This document shows, one piece after another, positions 37,498 to 45,447 of a stretch of 64,000 bases of DNA. Below the pieces are notes generated by a model. The model had not been told where the DNA came from and ran no database searches. It was given only the letters and a program-made list of their open reading frames with translations. Position 1 is the first letter of the stretch, and every line of letters starts with the position of its first letter. Made by a program: the position numbers and the translations under genes. The stretch is from Pseudomonas sp. IPO3778 (GTDB taxonomy: Bacteria > Pseudomonadota > Gammaproteobacteria > Pseudomonadales > Pseudomonadaceae), in NCBI RefSeq assembly GCF_013386825.1, contig NZ_JACARC010000030.1:124001-188000 (forward strand), in the 5' to 3' direction.

Positions 37498-38684
37498 TTG
37501 GTTCTCAGCAGGCGGTTAAGCCAGTTGGAGGAGGGTTTTTCCAGACCTTCGGAGCGTTTTGCCAGGCGCTCGCCCAAGGCCCGCAACGCTTGTGTCAGGC
37601 TTTCCCGAGGCGCCAGGGAGAACAGGGTCTGGGCCTGGTTTTTGGCACTCAGGCGCACCTCCGGGCTCCAGGGCAATACGGCGATCACTTCCAGCCCGAA
37701 GCTTTTGCCCAGCGCTTCCGAGTCCGGGGCGGCGCCTTTCAGGTAGCGGTCCACCAGCAGGCGCGCATGCTCCAGTTTCATACCTTTTTCGCGCCACAGG
37801 TTGAGCACCGCCAGGTTGCGGCGGCAGTCCGGTACGCTTTGGTCGGTGCACCACAGCAATTTGTCGCAATGGCTGACAAAGGTGCGCAGGGCTTCGCTGT
37901 CGGGCTGCCCGGTCAGGTTCACCACAATGTGCTGGAAGTGCTGGCGCAGGGCGCTGAGCAACATATAAAGCTCGGCCGCACTGGTACGCTCCAGCGGTTC
38001 GTCGTTGTTGTGGTAGGCGAGGATGCGCAGGCCGGCTTCGGCCGACGTGAATGCGCTGTTGATCAGCGTGGAGTCCAGGCGTCGCAAGTGGCGCAGGGCA
38101 TCGCCGAAATGAAATGAGCTTTCCAGCCCCAGCAGCGCCAGGCTGTCTGCGAGGGGCAGGCCCAGGTCGAGCAATAGGGTTTGCTGCCCGCTTTTTTGCA
38201 CCACCAGCGCCAGGTGGCTGGCAATCAGTGCGCCGTCGGCGTTGCCTTGGGTGCCGTAGAGCACGGTCAGCCCGCCCAAATGGGCATTGTGGGTCACCGC
38301 CGGCAAGCGTTTGCTCAGGCGGCGAACCAGGCCGGCGACTTCACTGGAGCGTGAGCCGTAGGCGACGAAATCCCGTGCGCCGGCGCGCATGGCATTGAGC
38401 ACCAGCTGGTTGTCCATACCATCGCCCAAGGCCACGATGGCAAGCATGGGCTTGGCTTCCAGGGCGCCTTCGATCAGGGCGCACTGAGTGGTGACGTGTT
38501 CACGGTCCAGGCCAATGAACACCAGGTTGGCGAACGTCACATCCACCAGCCCCAACAGTTCATCGAGGCTGCCGGCGCCGGCGCTGACCACTTGCCCCAA
38601 GGGCGCAAGTGCACCCTGGAGCCATTCCAGATCCGTGGTGTTGCGGGTAATTGCCAAAAAAGTCTGGCTCAGGCTTTCGCTCAT
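37494..38684 (-). CDS. tadZ: TadZ/CpaE-like protein with degenerate P-loop
   Basis: 396 residues. TadZ proteins place the Tad machine in the cell: an atypical receiver followed by a ParA/MinD-like ATPase domain. The N-terminal receiver-like part is present (LVFIGLDREHVTTQCALIEG). In the ATPase domain the place of the glycine-rich Walker A loop is taken by LYGTQGNADGALIASHLAL, with no GKT/GKS; LLLDLGLPLADSLALLGL follows as the Walker A' / switch region. It therefore may bind but not hydrolyse nucleotide. Overlaps rcpA and tadA by four bases each. Confidence 0.88.
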   Translation of the reverse strand: MSESLSQTFLAITRNTTDLEWLQGALAPLGQVVSAGAGSLDELLGLVDVTFANLVFIGLDREHVTTQCALIEGALEAKPMLAIVALGDGMDNQLVLNAMRAGARDFVAYGSRSSEVAGLVRRLSKRLPAVTHNAHLGGLTVLYGTQGNADGALIASHLALVVQKSGQQTLLLDLGLPLADSLALLGLESSFHFGDALRHLRRLDSTLINSAFTSAEAGLRILAYHNNDEPLERTSAAELYMLLSALRQHFQHIVVNLTGQPDSEALRTFVSHCDKLLWCTDQSVPDCRRNLAVLNLWREKGMKLEHARLLVDRYLKGAAPDSEALGKSFGLEVIAVLPWSPEVRLSAKNQAQTLFSLAPRESLTQALRALGERLAKRSEGLEKPSSNWLNRLLRTK

Positions 38685-39904
38685 TCGGACAGTCCACTGC
38701 GGCGGTCGAAATTGCCGTTTTCGAGGAAATACAGGCGGTACCAGTTAGGGTCGTAATTGCGCAGTTTTTCCCCAGGCAACGAGGGCAGTTGCGCGTTGGC
38801 AGCCAGCGGCTGAACGAGGTGTGGGGTAACAATCATCAGCAACTCTTTTTCCTGGCGGCTGACGCTGGAGTCGCGAAAGAACGCACCGAGGATGGGGATG
38901 TCGCCCAGGCCCGGAAACTTGCTGACGCTGGAGGTGTTGTTAGTACTGATCAGGCCGCTGATCACGAAGCTTTCGCCGTCGGCCAGGGAGATGCTGGTGT
39001 CGGTGCGACGGATCGTCAGTGCGGGCACCGAGATACCCTGGATGGTGACCGCGTTGCTGTAGTCCAGCTCACTGACCTCCGGCGCGACCTTCAGGGAAAT
39101 TCGCCCATGGTCGATGACGGTTGGGGTCAGCGTCAGCCGAATGCCGAACTCTTTGTATTCGATGGAGATCGTGTTGCTGCCGCTGCTGGGCACCGGGATC
39201 GGTACTTCGCCACCGGCGAGGAAGGTCGCACTTTGCCCACTGAGCGCCACCAGGCTCGGGCGGGCGAGGGTGTAGGCAAAACCGCTGCTTTCCAGGGCGT
39301 TGATCATGGCCGAGACACGCCCGCCGCCAAAGCCGATGTTGAAGGTGTCGTTGTTCACCGGCAGCCCGCGAAATCCTGTGGCCGCCGCGTTGGCGACATT
39401 GTTTGGGGCGCCAAACAGAAAGTTGCCGCCCCGGCCAAAGATCGACGTACTGGCCTCCTTGAGCTTGGTACGGCTCACTTCCACAAAGCGAATGTCGGTT
39501 TGCACCTGGCTGGGCAGCGTCGGGTCATCGGACGGCGACAGGGCCAGGCTGGTCAGGGCCGAGGTGGCCTTGCCTTGCACAAACACCATGCTCTGGCGCG
39601 GGCTGCTGGAGCAGGCCGTCCAGACCATCAGGCTGGTGGTGCCAGAGGCGATGCCGGTGAGCAGGAACGCCTGGTTGCCATTGACCTGCACATCGGCCAC
39701 TTTCGGATCGCCAATGGCCAGCCGCGTAATTGCGACTGGCGATTGAATGGCCTGTTGAGTGCCTTCGCCCACCTCCAGCACCGCCGGCAATTGGCCCAGG
39801 CCTGCGCAATTACCTGACGCTGCGAGTGCCGCCCCGACGGGCAGGCTCAGGGTGAAAAGAGCCCCGAATACTCGCGAAAAAAACCAAACGGAACGACTGC
39901 TCAT
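38681..39904 (-). CDS. rcpA: RcpA/CpaC outer-membrane secretin
   Basis: 407 residues. Signal peptide (FGALFTLSLPVGAALA), an N-terminal BON/POTRA-like region (ITRLAIGDPKVADVQVNGNQAFLLTGIASGTTSLMVW), and a C-terminal secretin domain with GGEVPIPVP, EYKEFGIRLTLTPTV, SFVISGLIS and KFPGLGDIPILGAFFR. Forms the pore for the Flp pilus. It lies in the rcpC-rcpA-tadZ-tadA order standard for the locus, 20 bases after rcpC. Confidence 0.95.
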   Translation of the reverse strand: MSSRSVWFFSRVFGALFTLSLPVGAALAASGNCAGLGQLPAVLEVGEGTQQAIQSPVAITRLAIGDPKVADVQVNGNQAFLLTGIASGTTSLMVWTACSSSPRQSMVFVQGKATSALTSLALSPSDDPTLPSQVQTDIRFVEVSRTKLKEASTSIFGRGGNFLFGAPNNVANAAATGFRGLPVNNDTFNIGFGGGRVSAMINALESSGFAYTLARPSLVALSGQSATFLAGGEVPIPVPSSGSNTISIEYKEFGIRLTLTPTVIDHGRISLKVAPEVSELDYSNAVTIQGISVPALTIRRTDTSISLADGESFVISGLISTNNTSSVSKFPGLGDIPILGAFFRDSSVSRQEKELLMIVTPHLVQPLAANAQLPSLPGEKLRNYDPNWYRLYFLENGNFDRRSGLSE

Positions 39905-39924
39905 TCAAGGCATCCTTAGCGCTT

Positions 39925-40863
39925 TCAGGGCGTTTGTTGAGTCACCTGGTTGCCGCGTATTACCTCGACACCCGAGCGTTTTGAAGCACTACTGGCTGTG
40001 GTTGGGCCGAAGCTGTTGGCGGGAGCCTGGCTGAAGGACAGTTGGTTGAACTGGTAGAGATCACGCTTGGTGTTTTCCAGGTTGATCGCGGACTCCGTTT
40101 CACCGGCCCAGTATTGGCTCAGCAGTTGTTCGTCAGCACTGCGTACCGCCAGGCGCAATACACCGGATTGGGCAGCGAGCATCAGCCGGCTCAAGAGCTG
40201 CTCCGGTACGGCGAGGAGCACTGTGCGTGCACTGGTGCGACCTTGCTGTGCTTTGAGTTTTTCGTCTGCGGTGGTCGGGGGAGCAGTGCCGGGAGTGCCA
40301 TCGTTGGTCAGCCCCAATTGATCGCCCACGCCCAGCAGGCGCAAGGCGGGCACGACCACTTGTGCGGACTGCTGCGGGTTGCTGGCTTCCTGGCGCAGGA
40401 AGAGCAGGACGTCCACATAGTCCCCCGGGGCAAGTTGCCCGCTGGCGCCGATCACTTCATCCACGGCAACCGCCAAGGCGCGCTCGTTGGGGCGGATCAT
40501 CCGTGCCAGGGGGCCGCCGGAGTTGAAGCTCTCCTCGGTCAGCCAGGTACCGGCCGACAGCGGCCGCCAAGGGACCTTGCCCACGGCCTGGTCGAGGCGG
40601 GTCAGGCTGCCGGCGGGAACGGTGCGCAGCCTTTCCAGGGTCAGGTCAGCGGCGGTGAGTGCAACAAACGGTGCAACATCGTGGGCCAGGACTACCACGG
40701 GTTGGCGTGTCTGGTCTTCGGCGACGGGTTGCACCACTTCAGGTGATGGGGTCGCGGGCGGTGCGACAGGGGCAGGGCGGCTGAGTACCAGGCCCCAGTA
40801 GCCTGCAATCAGCGCACCCACCAATAGCAGTCCGGCGAGGATCAAGCTAATGCGACTGTTCAT
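39925..40863 (-). CDS. rcpC: RcpC/CpaB pilus-assembly protein
   Basis: 312 residues. N-terminal membrane helix (SLILAGLLLVGALIAGYWGLVL), a Pro-rich linker, then SAF (VVVLAHDVAPFVALTAADLTLERL) and the RcpC/CpaB domain (RAVAVDEVIGASGQLAPGDYVDVLLF in near-consensus form). Periplasmic partner of the secretin. First gene of the minus-strand tad operon; divergent from flp with 314 bases between. Confidence 0.93.
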   Translation of the reverse strand: MNSRISLILAGLLLVGALIAGYWGLVLSRPAPVAPPATPSPEVVQPVAEDQTRQPVVVLAHDVAPFVALTAADLTLERLRTVPAGSLTRLDQAVGKVPWRPLSAGTWLTEESFNSGGPLARMIRPNERALAVAVDEVIGASGQLAPGDYVDVLLFLRQEASNPQQSAQVVVPALRLLGVGDQLGLTNDGTPGTAPPTTADEKLKAQQGRTSARTVLLAVPEQLLSRLMLAAQSGVLRLAVRSADEQLLSQYWAGETESAINLENTKRDLYQFNQLSFSQAPANSFGPTTASSASKRSGVEVIRGNQVTQQTP

Positions 40864-41177
40864 GAAGGCTCTCCTTTTCCTGCTGCATCCACTGCTCTTT
40901 CCTACTAATACCTGCGTATTCGGATCGCTTCGAACGTCTAACTATTTCGCTATTTGAAGGTAGTTCAGCTAGGACGAAATGCCATTACTGGGCAGAAAAT
41001 ATCTGCAGAACCTCTGTAAAAGTTGGATTTTTGGCGCCAACCGGCCGACTAATACTTTGTGATTAATCAGTTCTTACAGTTGTTGGTATGGGGTTTGTTG
41101 ACAATGCTCTAGTGGCACACCGGAATCATTTTGTGATGCCGCGGTACCAGCGCCATGGGCGCAAAGGAGAAGTCATT
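40864..41177. promoter_or_regulatory. divergent rcpC / flp control region
   Basis: 314 bases without a gene. It holds TAGTAGGAAAG in the rcpC direction (40907-40897), directly joined to ACTAATAC (40904-40911), which starts a small palindrome AATAC-CTGC-GTATT (40907-40920). A second ACTAATAC lies at 41048-41055, about 120 bases ahead of flp. These are candidate PprB sites. AAAGGAGA at 41162-41169 is the flp ribosome site. Confidence 0.5.
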
Positions 41178-41369
41178 ATGTTCCTTGATCTTATTCGTAT
41201 GGGTTTCATCAAAGTCCAGATTTTTTTCTATTCGAAAGAGGGCGCATCGGGTATTGAGTACGCACTGGTTGCGGCAATGGTTGCCGTGGCGCTGGCTGCC
41301 TTTATTACACCCATCCGGACGGCGATAACCAACGTCTTTACTTCCATACAGGCCGCCATTCATACCTGA
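41178..41369 (+). CDS. flp: Flp type IVb pilin
   Basis: Major subunit of the Tad pilus. 63 residues from the ATG at 41178, which follows AAAGGAGAAGTCATT. Leader of 22 residues ending SKEG, then ASGIEYALVAAMVAVALAAFI: cleavage after Gly22 puts Glu at +5 and Tyr at +6, the Flp motif. Mature pilin is about 41 residues. Transcribed away from rcpC; the receiver gene behind it starts 66 bases later and may be co-transcribed. Confidence 0.95.
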   Translation: MFLDLIRMGFIKVQIFFYSKEGASGIEYALVAAMVAVALAAFITPIRTAITNVFTSIQAAIHT

Positions 41370-41435
41370 CCCTGGTCCTCGCGCAAACACGTGCGGGTCC
41401 CGCTGAATGATCTATTGCGCATTAGGCATTTCTCC

Positions 41436-41843
41436 ATGAACTCCTCTTTGTCTCCCCGGCAACAAATCCTTTTGGTGGACGACGAAGAGGACGCCCTTAT
41501 TGAACTGGCCGAGTCGCTGGAGAATGAGGGCTTTGTCTGTTTCACCGCCACGTCGGTCACCTTCGCTTTGCAAGAGCTGACGCTGCACCCCGATATCGCC
41601 CTGGTCATCACCGACCTGCGCATGCCCGAGGAAAGTGGTATTTCCTTGATCAAGCGCCTGCGCGAACACACCTCCCGCCAACACCTGCCGGTGATCGTGA
41701 TGTCTGGCCATGCCGAGATGGATGATGTCAGTGACATGCTGCGCTTGCAGGTGCTCGACCTGTTTCGCAAGCCGATCTACCTGGTGCGGCTGATCGACAC
41801 CCTCAACAACCTTTTTCCCATCCCCAAAATCAGACTGATGTAG
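41436..41843 (+). CDS. single-domain response regulator next to flp
   Basis: 135 residues from the ATG at 41436; it is a receiver domain only, with no output domain. Acidic pair DDEED near residue 15, phosphorylation site Asp60 (ALVITDLRMPEESG), Ser/Thr in VIVMSGHAEMD, and Lys in LFRKPIYLVRL. Such proteins act by protein contact or as phosphate sinks. Its stop TAG is formed by the first bases of the adjoining REPIN. Position suggests a link to PprA or the Tad machine; that is inference. Confidence 0.85.
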   Translation: MNSSLSPRQQILLVDDEEDALIELAESLENEGFVCFTATSVTFALQELTLHPDIALVITDLRMPEESGISLIKRLREHTSRQHLPVIVMSGHAEMDDVSDMLRLQVLDLFRKPIYLVRLIDTLNNLFPIPKIRLM

Positions 41844-41940
41844 GCGCGAGCTTGCTCGCGAAAGACGTCAACGATAACGCGGGCAGTCTGGTTCTCCGCG
41901 TTGTCTGGACATTCTTCGCGAGCAAGCTCGCTCCTACAGT
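41839..41940. repeat. REPIN (TGTAGGCGCGAGCTTGCTCGCG type)
   Basis: Arms 41839-41862 and 41915-41939. The first arm overlaps the last codon and stop of the receiver gene, and the second ends six bases before the stop of the convergent TpsB gene. Confidence 0.88.
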
Positions 41941-41945
41941 GGGGT

Positions 41946-43631
41946 TCAGAGTTGGTAGCTGAAACTCAGGGTGTACCGCGGCCGTCGATTGAAGCTGTCC
42001 AGGGCGATGTCTGACATTGGTTTGGCCGCTTCCAGCGCAATGTTGTAGTACTTGTTATCACCGAAGCGCAGGCCCACGGCCGCCGATGACATGTTGTTGC
42101 CCTTGACCGGCAAGTCGTTGAACCAGGTTTTGGCCTTGTCCAGCACCACGTACGGTTGCAGGATCCTCACCCACTCGCCGCTGCGGTTGAAGCTGTAGTT
42201 GACCTCATACGCCACGCCCCACCCCTTGTCGCCCGAGCCTTGGTCATCCGGGTAACCCCGCCCGAAATTCTGCCCGCCGAACGTCGCGCGTTCGCTGTCG
42301 GGCAAGGTGTCGTTGCTCCAGTAGAAGGCCGCCGATGCCACGCCTTGCCAATTGTCGAAGAACTTGTCGCTCTGCACGCCCGAGAGGCGCAGGCGGAAGA
42401 AGTCGATGTCGGGTTTTATGCCCTCCAGGTCACTGCGGGTTTTGGCGCCCAGGCCGTCGATGCCCTGGTACAGGCCGGCGCTGAGGATGCGCAATTGGCG
42501 CGGGTCGGACTTGCGCCAGTCGCCTTCAAAGGCCAGGGCGCGCAGGTTGGTTTCCAGGTCGAAACGTTGGGGGAAGCCCACCAGTTGATAGCGGGTGGTC
42601 TGGTCCACGGCATAGAGCCGCGTACCCAGGGTTAATGACTCGGTGGGCGAGGCGATCAGCGGGTGGCTGAGGCCGACGGAATAGCGGTCGATTTCCTGGT
42701 GTGGCTTGAGTTCAAAGCCGCCGTCCAGTTGCACATTGCTGCGCGGGTCGGCGCGGTAGCGCTCGGCGTTGACGACCAGCTGGGTGCCCTCGGCATTCAC
42801 GAACTGGCTGTAGCCCAGGCGGTAGTAATGCTCTTTGTCGTCACCCGGCGGGAACAGGCCGCTGACGCTCAGTTGCTCGCCCATGGAGGTCTGGGAGTTG
42901 CTGGTGGCGGTGATCAGGGCCTGAAGGCCGCCACGGCTGTCGTCCGTCATGCTCATGCTGCTGGTGAAGGGTTTGCGCGTGGCCTGGATCTGCATGTGCG
43001 TGCCGCCATCGGTGGTGCCCGGCGGCGGCACTTGCGCCTGCAGCGTCACACCCGGAATACGGCCCATCAGCGTGGTGTAGCGTTCGAAGGTCTTGCGGGT
43101 CAGCGGGCGCTCGGCCAGCAGCTTGGCCGCCAGCTTGTCGATGTAGGCCGAGACTGAACCGATGTCGCCCTGCACGTTGTAATCCTTGATGTAGCCCTCC
43201 ACCAGTACCACGTGCACCAGGCCGTTTTCGAAGCGCTGATCGGGCAGGTAGGCGTAGGACAACAGGTAGCCGTCCTGCTGGTAGCGGCGGGTGATGCCGC
43301 GGGTGGCTTCGATCAGTTGGGCGACGGTGGTTTCATGGCCAATCAGCGGTTCGAAAACCTGGGCCACGTCCTTGAGCGGGTAGACCGTTCCGCCGTCGAT
43401 TTGCAGCTTGCGGATGGTCACTTTGGTGTCCATCAATAACGGCTGGCCCTGGGTGGCCGCAGGTTCCGGTAACTGGGTTTGAGGTGTGACCGGGCGGTAG
43501 GCATCGGCAGGGAGGTTGGGGACCGGCAGGTTGCGAATGGTGTCGTTGCTGTTGAGGAAACTGGGCAGGGTCTCGGCGTGGACGCTGGAAGCAATGAGGG
43601 TGAGCAGAAACAAAGGCGTGAGGGCGCGCAT
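41946..43631 (-). CDS. TpsB-type outer-membrane transporter (ShlB/FhaC family)
   Basis: 561 residues from the ATG at 43631 (GGAG upstream). Signal peptide MRALTPLFLLTLIASSVHA, a Pro-rich stretch with the plug-helix position, a first POTRA (KVTIRKLQIDGGTVYPLKDVAQVFEPLIGHETTVAQLIEATRGITRRYQQDGYLLSYAYLPDQ), a second POTRA (GYIKDYNVQGDIGS...), then a beta-barrel with the conserved loop motif FGGQNFGRGYP. It would export a TpsA exoprotein, yet none lies in this window; the neighbour upstream on the same strand is a (GGGT)n lipoprotein. The chain ends YQL rather than in the usual aromatic residue. Confidence 0.88.
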   Translation of the reverse strand: MRALTPLFLLTLIASSVHAETLPSFLNSNDTIRNLPVPNLPADAYRPVTPQTQLPEPAATQGQPLLMDTKVTIRKLQIDGGTVYPLKDVAQVFEPLIGHETTVAQLIEATRGITRRYQQDGYLLSYAYLPDQRFENGLVHVVLVEGYIKDYNVQGDIGSVSAYIDKLAAKLLAERPLTRKTFERYTTLMGRIPGVTLQAQVPPPGTTDGGTHMQIQATRKPFTSSMSMTDDSRGGLQALITATSNSQTSMGEQLSVSGLFPPGDDKEHYYRLGYSQFVNAEGTQLVVNAERYRADPRSNVQLDGGFELKPHQEIDRYSVGLSHPLIASPTESLTLGTRLYAVDQTTRYQLVGFPQRFDLETNLRALAFEGDWRKSDPRQLRILSAGLYQGIDGLGAKTRSDLEGIKPDIDFFRLRLSGVQSDKFFDNWQGVASAAFYWSNDTLPDSERATFGGQNFGRGYPDDQGSGDKGWGVAYEVNYSFNRSGEWVRILQPYVVLDKAKTWFNDLPVKGNNMSSAAVGLRFGDNKYYNIALEAAKPMSDIALDSFNRRPRYTLSFSYQL

Positions 43632-43720
43632 AGGACACTCCATGGTCAAACTGCAGCAGCGTTTCGCGGGTTCCCGCCGGGTTCTGGCGCCCGGTTCGGG
43701 AGGGCCGTTCACTGGCCAAT

Positions 43721-43755
43721 AAAAAAGACGAGAGACTCATCAGAATCTCTCGTCT
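43721..43755 (-). terminator. terminator after the GGGT-lipoprotein gene
   Basis: Minus strand: AGACGAGAGA (43755-43746) pairs with TCTCTCGTCT (43735-43726) around a 10-base loop and is followed by six T (43726-43721). It separates the lipoprotein gene from the tpsB-like gene, about 90 bases ahead of the latter, so read-through may be partial. Confidence 0.85.
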
Positions 43756-43806
43756 CAACCAAGCGTAGGCGCTGTATGGGAGGCCGTCTAATGGCCAGGT
43801 GCAATT

Positions 43807-45447
43807 CTATTTTTTGCCGGTCAGCCCGCCGAGCAAGCCGCCCAGGCCACCGCCGGTGTTAGTGGTTGCAGTGCCTCCGGCAGAGGCGCCGGCACCCAGG
43901 TTCAAGCCGCCCAGCAGGCCGCCACCGCCAGTGGCAGTGCCACCGGTTACCAAGCCACCCACGGACGCCACGGTGCCGCCGACTGTGTTGAGGGTACCGC
44001 CCACGGCGTTAGTGATCGGGTTGGCGTTGGCCGCCGTCAAGTTGGTGCCCAGGCTGCTGACCGCGCCGCCGACCTGAGTGACCAGACCGTTCACCGGTGC
44101 GCCGATCCCGGTGCTGGTGCCAATGTTTTGCGTCAGGTTTGCAACACCCGAGGTCACAGGGTTGAGCGCTGCGCCGACGTTGGTCGCCAGGCCGCCGATG
44201 GGAGCGCTGGCGGCGGTATTGGCCACGCCATTGCCACCGATGAGTGTACCGAGGGACGCGACGGTGTTACCGACTTGGCCGCCTGTGACGCCAGCAGCAC
44301 TGACGGTGCCGTTGGTGTTGCCGATATTCAGGCCGTTGCCCACGTTGGCGACAATGCCGCCGACGAGTTCAGGCAGGCCCGATTGAGGGGTGGTGGTTGT
44401 TGGATTGACATAGCCGCCCGATTTATCAAGGGTGGTGCCAACGCCTGTCAGCACACCGCCTACGAGCGTCCCGAGCGGGTTGCCTGTGCCGCCGGCACCG
44501 GCTACCTGGCCGCCAAGGCCTGCGACAGTGGCGCCGACTTTATCCAGTACGCCACCGACCGGGTTGCCCAGGCCTGTCTTGTTGCCAAGGTTGCCGGTGG
44601 TGTTTTCCAGCAGGGATACCACTGGCACCAGTACGCTTTTACCGACGGTATTGGTCACGCTGCCCAATGGGCCGGTCGTGCTGGCAGTGCTCAGGGTATC
44701 GCCGAGCATGGTGACCGCCTGGCCAACCTGATCAACCAGGCCGCCTGCTGCGCCGCCCACACCTCCGGTTAAGCCACCTACAACAGGGATGCCACCCAGC
44801 GTGGTGCCCAGGGACTTGCCGGTGTTGGACACGCCGGTACCCAAGTCAGCAACGCCATCGGCCACACCGGCTACGGTGGTGCCCAAGGCATTGCTATTGG
44901 TGCCCAGCGTACCCAGGCCATTGGTCAGGCCGCTGCCGATGCTGTTGACCGCAGTGCCTGTCGCCGTGACCAGCCCGCCGGCAGTGGTGCCGACAATGGG
45001 GACGCTGGTCAGGGTTGTGCCCAGGTCACCCACTGCGGTGCCGACATTACCGACGACACCGCCCACGGCGCCAACCACTTGGCCTGTGACCAGGGGAGTG
45101 GTCGAACCTGTTCCGCCGCCAGTACCACCGCCGGTGCCTCCACCCGTGCCTCCACCCGTACCTCCGCCAGTACCGCCACCTGTGCCGCCACCGGTACCTC
45201 CGCCAGTACCGCCGCCTGTGCCGCCATCGGTGCCACCGCCGGTACCGCCGCCTGTGCCGCCATCAGTGCCACCGCCGGTACCACCACCCGTGCCGCCGCC
45301 CGTACCACTGCCGCTGCCGGAATCCGGAGATGACGCTGCAACACTGCTGTGATGACCACCACCACCGCTGCTGCAGCCTCCGAGGCTTACTGCCAGAATC
45401 AGGGCCAGCGCGGTACTTGCTTTCCACAACACGACTTGAGTTTTCAT
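43807..45447 (-). CDS. Gly-rich (GGGT)n repeat lipoprotein, collagen-like
   Basis: 546 residues. Signal MKTQVVLWKASTALALILAVSLGGC with lipobox Cys25; a Ser/Gly/His linker; residues 50-113 are 16 units of GGGT (two read DGGT); the remaining 430 residues are Gly/Val/Thr/Asn/Leu-rich with irregular 20-30-residue repeats of the form VGxxVxxLGTxL, and the end is Gly-rich with a final KK. There are no Cys after the lipobox. Annotators often call such proteins collagen-like, though strict GXY is not kept in the repeat. A surface or matrix protein is likely from its place beside Tad and TpsB; the function is unproven. Confidence 0.75.
   Translation of the reverse strand: MKTQVVLWKASTALALILAVSLGGCSSGGGGHHSSVAASSPDSGSGSGTGGGTGGGTGGGTDGGTGGGTGGGTDGGTGGGTGGGTGGGTGGGTGGGTGGGTGGGTGGGTGGGTGSTTPLVTGQVVGAVGGVVGNVGTAVGDLGTTLTSVPIVGTTAGGLVTATGTAVNSIGSGLTNGLGTLGTNSNALGTTVAGVADGVADLGTGVSNTGKSLGTTLGGIPVVGGLTGGVGGAAGGLVDQVGQAVTMLGDTLSTASTTGPLGSVTNTVGKSVLVPVVSLLENTTGNLGNKTGLGNPVGGVLDKVGATVAGLGGQVAGAGGTGNPLGTLVGGVLTGVGTTLDKSGGYVNPTTTTPQSGLPELVGGIVANVGNGLNIGNTNGTVSAAGVTGGQVGNTVASLGTLIGGNGVANTAASAPIGGLATNVGAALNPVTSGVANLTQNIGTSTGIGAPVNGLVTQVGGAVSSLGTNLTAANANPITNAVGGTLNTVGGTVASVGGLVTGGTATGGGGLLGGLNLGAGASAGGTATTNTGGGLGGLLGGLTGKK
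45109..45300 (-). repeat. 12-base tandem repeat coding for (GGGT)n
   Basis: Sixteen imperfect 12-base units encode residues 50-113 of the lipoprotein. The unit length is a multiple of three, so gain or loss of units would change length without a frameshift. Confidence 0.9.

Noticed and set aside
44789..45352. Open frame on the plus strand with long PPVP repeats
   Set aside because: It is the antisense of the (GGGT)n coding repeat; it lacks a start region or ribosome site of its own, and the minus-strand frame has a signal peptide and lipobox.
43807..45447. The GGGT lipoprotein as a classical TpsA
   Set aside because: It has a lipobox and lacks the 250-residue TPS secretion domain.
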